A stretch of 33,466 bases of DNA from an uncultured Coriobacteriaceae bacterium. GTDB lineage: Bacteria; Actinomycetota; Coriobacteriia; Coriobacteriales; Atopobiaceae. Both the position numbers and the translations under genes were made by a program. The notes beneath the pieces are model-generated. The model was not told the DNA's origin, searched no databases, and worked only from the letters and a program-made list of their open reading frames with translations. Of the stretch, positions 17,846 to 24,951 are shown one piece after another. The stretch covers positions 1 to 33,466 of the forward strand of contig CADBRX010000186.1 of the NCBI GenBank assembly GCA_902797175.1, in the 5' to 3' direction. How positions within the stretch are numbered: the stretch's first letter is position 1; each line of letters begins with the position of its first letter.

Positions 17846-18886
17846 TTATGCGATCTTGTAGACCCAGCCGAACTTGTCCTCGATCTCGCCGGACTGGATG
17901 CCGGTCAGGGTCTCGCGGAGCTTTGCCAGGACGGGGCCGACGTGCTCCATGCCGGCACCAAAGACGTGCTCCCTGCCCTCGAGGTCGACGACCTTGCCCA
18001 CGGGGCTGATGACGGCGGCGGTGCCGCACATGCCGCACTCCTCAAACTGGTCGATCTCGTCAAAGCGGACCTGACGCTCCACCACGTCCAGGCCCAGGTA
18101 CTCGCGAGCCACCTGCACGAGCGAGCGACGCGTGATGGAGGGCAGGATGGAGTCGGTCGCGGACTGCGGGACCACCAGGCCACCATCCTTGGTGACAAAG
18201 AGGAAGTTGGCGCCGCCGGACTCCTCCACGTAGGTGTGGGTCTGCGGGTCCAGGAACATGTTGTCCGCAAAGCCCTCCTCGTGCGCAAGCACGCTGGGAT
18301 AGAGGCTCATGGCGTAGTTGAGGCCAGCCTTGATGTTGCCGGTGCCGTGCGGAGCGGCGCGGTCGTACTCGGGGACCTTGAGGGCCACGGGCTGGACGCC
18401 GCCCTTGTAGTAGGGGCCGACGGGCGTGACGAGGATGCGGAACTGGTACTCGGTGGCGGGCTTGACGCCGATGACGTCGCCGGTGGCGATCATGAACGGG
18501 CGGATGTAGAGCGTGGCACCCGAGCCAAAGGGAGGAACCCACGCGAGGTTGGCCTTGACGACCTGCTTGACCGCCTCGACAAAGCGGTCCTCGGGGAAGG
18601 CAGGCATGCAGATGCGGCGGGCGGAGTCGGCCATGCGGGAGGCGTTCATGTCGGGACGGAAGCAGACGACGTCGCCGTCCTTGGTGGTGTAGGCCTTGAG
18701 GCCCTCGAAGACCTCCTGGCAGTAGTGGAAGATGCCGGCGCACTCGCTCATCACGAGCGTGTGGTCGGGCGTGAGGATGTCCTCGCCCCATTCGCCGTCC
18801 TTCCAGTTGCAGGCGTAGCTGTAGTCGGTCTTGGTGTAGGCAAACGTCAAGCTACCCCAGTCGATGTCCTTCTTCTCGATGGCCAT
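17846..18886 (-). CDS. ilvE: Branched-chain amino acid aminotransferase
   Basis: 346-residue PLP fold-type IV enzyme, moving the amino group between glutamate and the 2-oxo acids of Leu, Ile and Val. The length and blocks (EGLKAYTTKDGDVVCFRPDM, GTGNIKAGLNYAMS with the PLP lysine near 186, YVEESGGANFLFV) match the larger BCAT class that includes mammalian and many actinobacterial enzymes. A CGMC motif occurs in the C-terminal part (EECGMCGTAAV), not at the site of the mammalian CxxC redox switch. AAGGAGG lies 6 nt before the ATG. Monocistronic, divergent from the threonine aldolase gene; no leucine-rich attenuator peptide is evident in the 169 nt between. Confidence 0.94.
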   Translation of the reverse strand: MAIEKKDIDWGSLTFAYTKTDYSYACNWKDGEWGEDILTPDHTLVMSECAGIFHYCQEVFEGLKAYTTKDGDVVCFRPDMNASRMADSARRICMPAFPEDRFVEAVKQVVKANLAWVPPFGSGATLYIRPFMIATGDVIGVKPATEYQFRILVTPVGPYYKGGVQPVALKVPEYDRAAPHGTGNIKAGLNYAMSLYPSVLAHEEGFADNMFLDPQTHTYVEESGGANFLFVTKDGGLVVPQSATDSILPSITRRSLVQVAREYLGLDVVERQVRFDEIDQFEECGMCGTAAVISPVGKVVDLEGREHVFGAGMEHVGPVLAKLRETLTGIQSGEIEDKFGWVYKIA

Positions 18887-19055
18887 GAGTGCCTCCTTGC
18901 GTCACGGTTTCCAGATCTGATGGATGAAGCTTACTACCACTGGGACGCGCATGCGCCAAAAGCAGCACGCGTGAAACACGACTGAGACAGAGGCCGACAT
19001 GGTATGCGCTACACTTTGCTGACAGAAACCACAATCAAAAACGACGGGAGACATC

Positions 19056-20105
19056 ATGCGCATGTTCAGGAACGACTATTCCGAAGGGGCGGCACCGCAG
19101 GTGCTTGCCGCGCTCGTCGCCACCAATGACGAGCAATGCGTGGGCTACACGGAGGGAGACCCCCACTGCGAGCGGGCACGCGAGCTCATTCGTGCCGCCT
19201 GCGGGCGCGAGGACGTTGCCGTCGAGTTTGCCATTGGGGGAACGAGCACCAACCTCGTCTGCGTGAACGGCCTGCTTCGTGACTGGGAGGGCGTCATCTG
19301 CACGCCTGACGCCCACATCAACACGCACGAGACGGGCGCCGTCGCCGCCACGGGCCGCAGCGTGCTCCCCACGCACGACACGGACGGCTTTCTCTCCGTC
19401 GCGGAGGCCGAGCGCGTCTGGCGCTACCAGACGGGAACGGGACGCCACATGACGCGTCCCGCCATGATCTACATCTCCAACACCACCGAGCTCGGCGGCG
19501 TCTGGTCGCTCTCCCGCTTTGACGCCATCTGCGACTGGGCGGCCTCCCATGACCTCAAGGTGTTTGTCGACGGCGCGCGCATGGCCTCGGCGCTGACCTC
19601 CCCTGCAGCAGAGGGATTGACGCTCGAGCACCTGGCCGCGCGCGCCGACGCGTTCTACCTGGGGGGCACCAAGAACGGCATGCTCTTTGGCGAGGCAGTC
19701 GTCATCTCCGACCCCGGGCTGCGCGACGCCTTCCCCTACCTCATCAAGGAGCGCGGCGGCCTCATGGCAAAGGGACGCCTTCTGGGCGTGCAGTTCGAGG
19801 CGCTCTTCACGCCGGATGCCGATGGCGACCTCCCCTACTGGAAGCTCGCACGCAACGCCAACAGCCGCGCCTTCCGCCTGAGGGACGAGCTGGTGTCGCT
19901 CTGCTTTGACGCCTATGGCGATGCACCCTCAAACCAGCAGTTCTTTGCCTTCGAGCCCGCAGTCGCGCGGCGCTTTGCGGAAGCTGCCGGCTGCGAGGTC
20001 TTCCAGGAGCTGCCCGATGGGCGCCTGCTCACCCGCTTTGTGTGCTCATGGGCAACGACTGACGAGGACGTGTCCGAGCTCGTCGACTTTGCGCGCACGC
20101 TCTAG
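19056..20105 (+). CDS. Low-specificity L-threonine aldolase
   Basis: 349-residue PLP enzyme of the aspartate aminotransferase fold, splitting threonine or allo-threonine to glycine and acetaldehyde. Seen: FAIGGTSTNLVCVNGLL, the active-site His region HINTHETGAVAATG, the aspartate of VFVDGARMASAL that holds the PLP ring nitrogen, and YLGGTKNGMLFGEAVV with the PLP lysine at 206. The order and spacing match the family. GGGAG lies 5 nt before the ATG, and a TACACT -10-like hexamer is upstream. Stands alone, divergent from ilvE. Together they link threonine, glycine and branched-chain amino acid metabolism, though co-regulation is not shown. Confidence 0.9.
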   Translation: MRMFRNDYSEGAAPQVLAALVATNDEQCVGYTEGDPHCERARELIRAACGREDVAVEFAIGGTSTNLVCVNGLLRDWEGVICTPDAHINTHETGAVAATGRSVLPTHDTDGFLSVAEAERVWRYQTGTGRHMTRPAMIYISNTTELGGVWSLSRFDAICDWAASHDLKVFVDGARMASALTSPAAEGLTLEHLAARADAFYLGGTKNGMLFGEAVVISDPGLRDAFPYLIKERGGLMAKGRLLGVQFEALFTPDADGDLPYWKLARNANSRAFRLRDELVSLCFDAYGDAPSNQQFFAFEPAVARRFAEAAGCEVFQELPDGRLLTRFVCSWATTDEDVSELVDFARTL

Positions 20106-20113
20106 CGGACTGC

Positions 20114-20144
20114 CTGACCGTAGGGGGTACTCCCTTTCGGTCAG
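20114..20144. repeat. Hairpin with GGTACTCCC core
   Basis: Outer stem CTGACCG/CGGTCAG, inner AGGG/CCCT, loop GGTACT, starting 8 nt past the aldolase stop. The inner sequence TAGGGGGTACTCCCTTTCG resembles the core of the 6605 palindrome. Confidence 0.7.
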
Positions 20145-20172
20145 TGACGCACTGTATTAGTGAACGACAAGA

Positions 20173-20208
20173 GGGCGGGGGCGAAACGCACACGTTTCGC
20201 CCCCGCCC
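20173..20208 (+). terminator. Strong terminator between convergent genes
   Basis: 16-bp perfect stem (20173-20188 with 20193-20208), loop CACA, followed on the plus strand by CCTTGTTTTGG. It ends the aldolase transcript. Read on the minus strand it lies 24 nt past the anchored-protein stop and is followed by TCTTGTC, so it may serve both. Confidence 0.88.
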
Positions 20209-20232
20209 CTTGTTTTGGCATGTCGGCTGACC

Positions 20233-21342
20233 TTATGAGACCAGCGTCGAGATGTCGATGTTGGCGTTGGAGAGCAGCCCGTTCATGAAGGAGTTCCACT
20301 GCTCGGAGCCCGAAGAGGCGCTCTGGGCATAGAGCTGGTAGGCAACGTAGTATGCGGTCTGCGCGGCCTCGTAGGTGGCGCCCTCAGGCGTGATCTCGTA
20401 GCTGGCGAGCGCCGTGGCATAGGTGCCGTCGGGGGCAGCCCAGGTGCCCGTGTCCACGTCCCACTCATCTCCCGCAAGCTCGATGATGTAGTCCGCGTAC
20501 TCCTTGGACGGCGTGGTCATGGCCTCCTCCGTCACCGCATCCTCGGGGTTGTCCATGGGATACGTCGGTGCGGACGGCATGACGCCCGTGGTCGTTCCCA
20601 CCACATCGTCATGCAGGCGGCTCGTGATGGCAGAGGAGCGCAGGAGGGCGATGACGGATTCCTCCTCCATGCCGTAGCTGTCCGCGATGGCGGCATAGTC
20701 GGAAGACCCCAGCATCTGCTCGGCGTAGGTGGCCAGGTCCTCATCGGTGACGGAGATGTCGCGATTCTGTGCCTCGCGCTCGATGATGCGGCTACGCGCC
20801 ACAGCAAGGGCGTTCTCTGCGGAGGGAAGCTGGTAGTTGCCCTCGGCGTCGCGCACCGCCTCAAGCGGGTTGCTCTGCTGGATGGCGTCGCGGATGGAGA
20901 TCTCCTCGGTCTTCCCGTCAAACGTGAAGGTGGCGATGGGGTTGTCCAGCTCGGCCTCGGAGACTGCCGTCTTGCCCGCAAGCGAGCGATCTGCCGAAGA
21001 GGTGGCTCCCCCGCCCAGCACGAAGCGGCCGAGAAGCAGGCCGAGCACGAGCGCGGCACAGGCAATGCCGATCCAGGCGTTCTGGCTCAAGCCCTGCTTT
21101 GCGACGGGCTCGGGCTCGTCGGCAACGTCCATGGCCGCAGGCTCCTCGGACGCCTCGGCAACATCCACGGCATCGGACACGTCCTCGACGATGGCGTCGG
21201 TCACGATGTCCGCGGCGTCATGCGCCATGTCCTTAGTGGTCGAGACAAACTCTTCCTTCACCTGATCGACAACCTCCTGGGGGATGGGGTCGACGGGGGC
21301 ATCCGTGGCCTCATCAGTCGTAGGCAGCTCTTCGTCTGTCAT
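20233..21342 (-). CDS. Membrane-anchored protein, paralogue A
   Basis: 369 residues. An acidic N-terminal cytoplasmic stretch of about 90 residues is followed by one membrane helix (WIGIACAALVLGLLLGRFVL) and an extracellular domain of about 250 residues. The outer domain is helical, with VARSRIIEREAQNRDISVTD resembling the N-terminal chaperone helix pattern of SurA/trigger-factor-like proteins; no catalytic PPIase domain follows, so function is unknown. The C-terminal third (IIELAGDEWD to EGATYEAAQTAYY) is closely matched by the gene at 28315-29187. AGGAGG lies 5 nt before the ATG at 21342; an in-frame ATG 30 nt further up has no such site. An inverted repeat ACAACGG/CCGTTGT (21369-21392) sits just upstream. 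Confidence 0.82.
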   Translation of the reverse strand: MTDEELPTTDEATDAPVDPIPQEVVDQVKEEFVSTTKDMAHDAADIVTDAIVEDVSDAVDVAEASEEPAAMDVADEPEPVAKQGLSQNAWIGIACAALVLGLLLGRFVLGGGATSSADRSLAGKTAVSEAELDNPIATFTFDGKTEEISIRDAIQQSNPLEAVRDAEGNYQLPSAENALAVARSRIIEREAQNRDISVTDEDLATYAEQMLGSSDYAAIADSYGMEEESVIALLRSSAITSRLHDDVVGTTTGVMPSAPTYPMDNPEDAVTEEAMTTPSKEYADYIIELAGDEWDVDTGTWAAPDGTYATALASYEITPEGATYEAAQTAYYVAYQLYAQSASSGSEQWNSFMNGLLSNANIDISTLVS

Positions 21343-21451
21343 CCTTGCCTCCTTTTGCGTATGCGTATACAACGGCGTAAGGCAACCGTTGTGACAGTGG
21401 AATTCTACCCCATGGTGGCAGGCGGCAGACGTATGTCACGAAAGGGATACG

Positions 21452-21484
21452 TTGACTCACAAGGGTCCCACCCCTTTGAGTCAA
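21452..21484. repeat. Hairpin sharing the GGGTCCCACCCC core
   Basis: Outer stem TTGACTCA/TGAGTCAA (8 bp), inner AAGGG/CCCTT after one bulged base, loop TCCCAC. The inner 15 nt AAGGGTCCCACCCCT are identical to part of the 6605-6674 palindrome while the outer arms differ. Confidence 0.75.
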
Positions 21485-21490
21485 GAAAAA

Positions 21491-21517
21491 AGGTCAGAGG
21501 AACACATCCTCTGACCT
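21491..21517 (-). terminator. Native tRNA-Thr terminator, now cut off by the element
   Basis: 10-bp perfect stem AGGTCAGAGG/CCTCTGACCT with a 7-nt loop, followed on the minus strand by TTTTTTCTTGA. It lies 11 nt past the remnant tRNA 3' end (attL), in the position and orientation expected for the terminator of the unoccupied tRNA-Thr gene. Confidence 0.85.
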
Positions 21518-21527
21518 GCACATGTAC

Positions 21528-21572
21528 TGGAGCCAGCTATCAGACTCGAACTGATGACCCCCGCTTTACGAG
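21528..21572. other. attL: 45-bp remnant of tRNA-Thr 3' half
   Basis: Identical over 45 nt to 27884-27928. It covers the tRNA 3' CCA end through the T arm and variable loop to the anticodon loop; the match stops after CTTTACGAG. It is not a tRNA gene by itself because the 5' half is missing. Confidence 0.95.
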
Positions 21573-21659
21573 TTCTCTTTCTGCAAAGAGCGCCCAGATT
21601 GTACAGATTATCAAGCTGTTTACCTGCGATTATAAAGCGTTATAAGCGCAAGCAGAACA

Positions 21660-21668
21660 TGCTACAAT
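21660..21668 (+). promoter_or_regulatory. Extended -10 promoter for the integrase
   Basis: TGCTACAAT is an extended -10 (TGn + TACAAT). No good -35 is present. It lies 65 nt before the integrase ATG and directly before the arm-type repeats, so integrase bound there could repress its own promoter. Confidence 0.45.
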
Positions 21669-21674
21669 CAGAAT

Positions 21675-21705
21675 GTAGGGCATATGTAGGGCATCGTGTA
21701 GGGCA
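21675..21705. repeat. Left arm-type sites: three GTAGGGCA repeats
   Basis: GTAGGGCA at 21675, 21686 and 21698 (11-12-nt steps), all in the same orientation. The same octamer is repeated three times near the right end (27791, 27802, 27815). Repeats near both ends of an element with a tyrosine integrase fit arm-binding sites. Confidence 0.75.
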
Positions 21706-21732
21706 AAGCGTGGGCAACGGAGCAACGCAGCG

Positions 21733-23091
21733 ATGCACAGCAGTTCGGGGGCTGCAATGGCTGATAAGTACGAGCAAAGCGGGCTAAGGAAGAGCACTAA
21801 GCAGATCAAGACACGCACCGGACGAACGAAAGAAATAACAGTCTGGCGTGGCTATCTAAAGTACCGATCACCGAACCCCAAGTACCTAGAGCCACCAGCC
21901 GAGGGCGAAAAGGACACGCGCACCCAGACACAGCGCCGCAAGACGGCATGGCTAGAGGTCACGACGGCATTTGACCCAGAAACCGTGCGAACTGAGAAGC
22001 AAGCCAGGGACGCACTCGCAGAGTGGAAGCGCCGCATGAATGATGAAGCCGAGCGTGCTTCTTTGCCCAGCGCAAGCACAACAGTTGGCGTGTGGGTGAG
22101 CTCTTTCGTTGACGATCTGGAATCGTCCGGCAGCGTAGAGCGCCGCACCGTGCGGGACTATCGGGGCATAGCCAGGCGCATATCAGAAGGTTTTGAGGGC
22201 GTGACGTTGCGCGACCTTACCCCGACCATGATTCAGAAGTGGGAAAACAGGCTAACGGCATCTGGCATGGCATCAACTACGGTAATCAAGTACCACCGTC
22301 TACTATCGGAAGCTTGCACGCACGCCGTAAACGTTGACGTGCTGGTAAAGAATCCGTGCCAAGCAGTTAAGACACCTAAGAGAAAAGCACCCTCACCCAA
22401 CGCCATGACCACCGAGGGCTACGCACGTCTTGCAGCGACCCTAGACAGCATGGAGCCATCACCGATAATCACGTCCGCAGCCATCGCAATGTATACCGGA
22501 ATGCGGCAGGGCGAGGTATGCGGGTTACGCTGGCGCTGCTATGACCCAAAGGCACGAACGATTCAGGTTGAGGAATCCATCGGCATTGCCCATGGCGGCA
22601 CCTACAGCAAGGCACCAAAGACGAAGAGCAGCCGCCGAACCGTGCCAGTATCGCCGCAACTTGCAGCCATCCTAGAGCGTAGACGCAGGGCCATGGCCCA
22701 TGAACTGCAAGAGGGCGGCATGGAGCTAAAGCCGGAGGAATTCGGGAAGCTGTACGTAGTCGGTTTCATTGACGGCAGATACCGCGATCCGTCACGCATC
22801 AGCAGGGAGTGGGCCGCACTGTCTGAGTCTTTCGGGCTTGTCGGCACCCAGGGCCGCAAGGTTTCGTTTCACGACCTAAGACACAGTTTCGCTACCAGAG
22901 CTATTTCCGCTGGCGCTGACGTTAAGGCCGTGGCAGCGGTATTAGGCCACACCAACGCAGCCATCACGCTAAACGTCTATGCGGACGCAGACCCAGAAAG
23001 CAAGCGCCGCGCATCCGATCTGGTATCAAACGCCATCGAAGCGCAAGGCGAAGTTGAGCCTTACGCCGAGCTGGCAGAAGCGGAGTTGTAG
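21733..23091 (+). CDS. int: Tyrosine recombinase (element integrase)
   Basis: 452 residues. It inserts and, with an excisionase, removes the element at tRNA-Thr. Seen: an N-terminal arm-binding region (about 35-60); a SAM-like core-binding domain (VGVWVSSFVDDLESSGSVER to WENRLTASGM); and the catalytic domain with GMRQGEVCGLRW (first Arg), SSRRTVP, HDLRHSFATRA (His and second Arg), LGHTNAAITLNVYA (last His and the nucleophile Tyr). So the full RKHRH-Y set appears intact. The start is uncertain: ATG 21733 has GGAG 10 nt upstream, while ATG 21757 (MADKYEQS) has GGGGG 5 nt upstream. The next gene starts 2 nt past the stop. Confidence 0.96.
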   Translation: MHSSSGAAMADKYEQSGLRKSTKQIKTRTGRTKEITVWRGYLKYRSPNPKYLEPPAEGEKDTRTQTQRRKTAWLEVTTAFDPETVRTEKQARDALAEWKRRMNDEAERASLPSASTTVGVWVSSFVDDLESSGSVERRTVRDYRGIARRISEGFEGVTLRDLTPTMIQKWENRLTASGMASTTVIKYHRLLSEACTHAVNVDVLVKNPCQAVKTPKRKAPSPNAMTTEGYARLAATLDSMEPSPIITSAAIAMYTGMRQGEVCGLRWRCYDPKARTIQVEESIGIAHGGTYSKAPKTKSSRRTVPVSPQLAAILERRRRAMAHELQEGGMELKPEEFGKLYVVGFIDGRYRDPSRISREWAALSESFGLVGTQGRKVSFHDLRHSFATRAISAGADVKAVAAVLGHTNAAITLNVYADADPESKRRASDLVSNAIEAQGEVEPYAELAEAEL

Positions 23092-23093
23092 CC

Positions 23094-23720
23094 ATGGCGC
23101 AAGCTGCACAGCTGCTTAGAGATCCGCGCACGTTCATGCCGCTGGCAGACGGTAAGCCCCTCATGAGCGCCATACCAAAGCAGTATCTGGGCATGTTAGC
23201 CACCTATGGCTATTACGACACGCAAGGCAACCTAGCCAACCGACTGAGCGAGGGCGGGAGAACCATCCACAGGGTTACTGTGAATGGCTGGATCAACGGC
23301 ACCCTGAACATGAGCAACAAAGACGTTGCGTATGTTGCGCACGTTTTGGGCGTGTCACCGCTTTGTGTGCTCGACCTATGCGAACCATCCGAGAGCGAAG
23401 CAAGCACCGCCCACCATGAACGAATCGCCATGGTTGACCTACTCCATTGCCTAAGCGACTGGCAGAAGAGCGGGAAGAGAACCATAGCGAGAAACGCCTA
23501 CGCACTCGCATGGCTTAGAGACATGGATCTCGACTACCCAGCAACAGCGGAAGGGCTGGGGGACGTTATCAGGCGCATAAGGGGTGACTACCGCGACCTG
23601 CAAAGGCTGGCAGTTGACGCAGCCGCATACTACGCCGTGGCATGCGACCCAGACAAGCAAGGGAGTTTGGTTTCTCGCATAGCCGAAGCTGGACGGGCCT
23701 ACAGCGCCGACACGCTGTAA
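23094..23720 (+). CDS. Possible helix-turn-helix protein downstream of int
   Basis: 208 residues, no confident family. The segment RTIHRVTVNGWINGTLNMSN followed by VAYVAHVLGVSPLCVLDL looks like the recognition part of an XRE-type helix-turn-helix: a recognition helix, then a helix ending in the GVSP turn. The C-terminal half is helical and contains DVIRRIRGDYRDLQRLAVDA. The start is 2 nt after the integrase stop, so translation is coupled. In similar elements the gene beside int often controls the lysogeny-like switch or excision; that role is only an inference here. Confidence 0.75.
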   Translation: MAQAAQLLRDPRTFMPLADGKPLMSAIPKQYLGMLATYGYYDTQGNLANRLSEGGRTIHRVTVNGWINGTLNMSNKDVAYVAHVLGVSPLCVLDLCEPSESEASTAHHERIAMVDLLHCLSDWQKSGKRTIARNAYALAWLRDMDLDYPATAEGLGDVIRRIRGDYRDLQRLAVDAAAYYAVACDPDKQGSLVSRIAEAGRAYSADTL

Positions 23721-24015
23721 GCAACCATAAAGAGCTTGTGTGCTAAGCGTGAAGGTAGGTTGTCGGGTTTTTTCGATTATTAGGACAGCCCACAACCCTC
23801 CACCGTCGCACCTACAAATTGCCATCGGTTGCACACTATCACACACTTTCACACGCTTTTTGAAAGTAGTTGCAATTGTGGCGCTAGAGATTCAACTAGT
23901 GATGTAGCAGAAACGCCAAAATTCTTACATGTGGGACATTATTGCAGGTAGACGGCATACTCTTTACAGGCTATTGTGCTCTTGTCAATCCAAAAAGGGA
24001 GACGGGAGCACCCTT
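23721..24015. other. AT-rich leader before the excisionase gene
   Basis: 295 nt without a supportable gene. It holds a short TCACAC-rich run (23836-23860) and a GGGTTTTTT tract at 23765-23773 after a weak GGTTG pairing, which may be a poor terminator for the int transcript. I find no clear promoter, though one is expected here for the excisionase gene. Confidence 0.4.
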
Positions 24016-24222
24016 ATGAGCACCATCGAAATCGAAGTGCAGCACGCAGACCGCATGACGCTGGGGCCGCTGATCACGACGAAAGACGCAGCCGTATTGC
24101 TGGCTTGCACTACGCGCAAGATCTCGGACATGTGCGCCAAAGGCGAGATTAAGGCCGTGAAGGTTGGCTCTGATTGGCGCATCAACACCGCTGCTTTCCT
24201 AGAGCAGTTTGGTATTGCCTAA
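24016..24222 (+). CDS. Excisionase-like MerR-type helix-turn-helix protein
   Basis: 68 residues. LITTKDAAVLLACTTRKISD followed by MCAKGEIKAVKVGSDWRINT and a closing AFLEQFGIA matches the small excisionase/HTH_17 fold: an N-terminal helix-turn-helix, then a wing with the K-V-G-x-x-W-R-I pattern. Such proteins bend attachment-site DNA to steer the integrase towards excision, or act as local regulators. ATG 24016 is chosen over an open upstream extension because GGGAG lies 7 nt before it. Overlaps or closely abuts the next gene. Confidence 0.85.
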   Translation: MSTIEIEVQHADRMTLGPLITTKDAAVLLACTTRKISDMCAKGEIKAVKVGSDWRINTAAFLEQFGIA

Positions 24223-24230
24223 GCGGGTGT

Positions 24231-24587
24231 TTGGAGTTGCCCCCAAAAGACCCTTACACCCAGCTAACAGACGCGCAAATGCGAGGGCTTCACGAAGCAG
24301 GGGCAAGCGCAAACGAATGGCTTGCGTATTGTCGGCTAACCCGCTTTCACAATGACCCAGAGAATCCATCACAGTGTTGGACTAGCGCAAAGGACACAAG
24401 CGACCGCACAGGCATCAACGAAAGTGTTTTTAGCCGATCTCTCAGAAGCCTATGCAAGAAGTGTTTCTACGTGCGTGGGCAAGCAATGCCGATACTTACG
24501 CAAATCAGCCGTGGACACAACGGAAACGTGGCAACCTACCGCGACAACCTATACCAGTGTGCCGTGCTCGACCACACATATCCGTAA
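24231..24587 (+). CDS. Winged-helix-like protein, candidate replication initiator
   Basis: About 118 residues; the start is uncertain. The in-frame start candidates near the excisionase stop are TTG 24231 and TTG 24237, and the first ATG (24279) has no ribosome site. CWTSAKDTSDRTGINESVFS followed by RSLRSLCKKCFYVR reads as a winged helix: a helix, then a recognition helix rich in Ser/Arg, then a wing (MPILTQISRGHNGNVATYRD). This pattern occurs in small plasmid Rep and DnaD-like initiators and in MarR-like regulators. The strongest hint is context: direct repeats of GTAGCAAGGCAA begin 2 nt after its stop and an AT-rich tract follows, the usual order of rep gene and iteron origin. Small for a Rep protein, so a regulator is the alternative. 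Confidence 0.6.
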   Translation: MELPPKDPYTQLTDAQMRGLHEAGASANEWLAYCRLTRFHNDPENPSQCWTSAKDTSDRTGINESVFSRSLRSLCKKCFYVRGQAMPILTQISRGHNGNVATYRDNLYQCAVLDHTYP

Positions 24588-24589
24588 AA

Positions 24590-24756
24590 GTAGCAAGGCA
24601 ACTTTGCACACCTACTTTCGTGAGTAGCAAGGCTTTTTCTAACAGCTACCCGAGTAAAAGACGAAGAAGTAGCAAGGCAAATCAGTACATGTAGCAAGGC
24701 AAATCCGACCCAGTAGCAAGGCAAATCCGACCCAGTAGCAAGGCAACGTTGCCGCC
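24590..24756. repeat. Iterons: six GTAGCAAGGC copies, four in 22-bp phase
   Basis: Copies at 24590, 24624, 24669, 24691, 24713 and 24735. The last four repeat exactly every 22 bp (two helical turns). The second and third of these are identical over all 22 nt; the first and last diverge after the shared 12 nt. All point the same way. The 24624 copy matches only the first 10 nt. Even phasing on one DNA face is typical of initiator-binding iterons. Confidence 0.92.
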
Positions 24757-24781
24757 CCAATAGATATACATAAATACAAAA
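24590..24781. other. Putative iteron-type replication origin of the element
   Basis: The iterons are followed at 24757-24781 by an AT-rich stretch (AATAGATATACATAAATAC), placed like a DNA-unwinding element. A candidate initiator lies directly upstream and a DnaC-like helicase-loader relative directly downstream. The combination supports autonomous replication after excision. Function is inferred from architecture only. Confidence 0.65.
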
Positions 24782-24822
24782 CCCCCACCCCACCAACTCA
24801 CTAGAAAGTAGGAGCGTCACCG

Positions 24823-24951
24823 ATGAACGACACAGGGAGAGGGCCACCAGATCAGGCAACCGTAAACAGAAAAGACCCTCACATGGGGCAAGCACGTGAG
24901 GGCCGTTCAGTAGGCGTACACCAACTGACATCTAGGAGGTTATCAGAATGA
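24823..24951 (+). CDS. Small ORF (42 aa) coupled to the DnaC-like gene
   Basis: Begins MNDTGRGPPDQATVNRKDPH. AGGAG lies 8 nt upstream, and the stop overlaps the next start as ATGA, a strong sign of translational coupling. It contains an internal hairpin CCCTCAC/GTGAGGG (24876-24882 with 24896-24902), so it could instead be a leader whose RNA structure tunes the downstream gene. Hydrophilic, with no recognised family. Confidence 0.45.
   Translation: MNDTGRGPPDQATVNRKDPHMGQAREGRSVGVHQLTSRRLSE

Noticed and set aside
18887..19055. Leucine/isoleucine attenuator or T-box upstream of ilvE
   Set aside because: No leader peptide with branched-chain codons and no T-box core sequence in the 169 nt between the divergent starts.
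21528..21572. Second tRNA-Thr gene
   Set aside because: Only the 3' 45 nt are present; D arm and acceptor 5' strand are missing. It is the attL scar.
24590..24756. CRISPR array
   Set aside because: The repeats are 10-12 nt with only 10-nt intervals, two of them identical. This is iteron spacing, and no cas gene is near.
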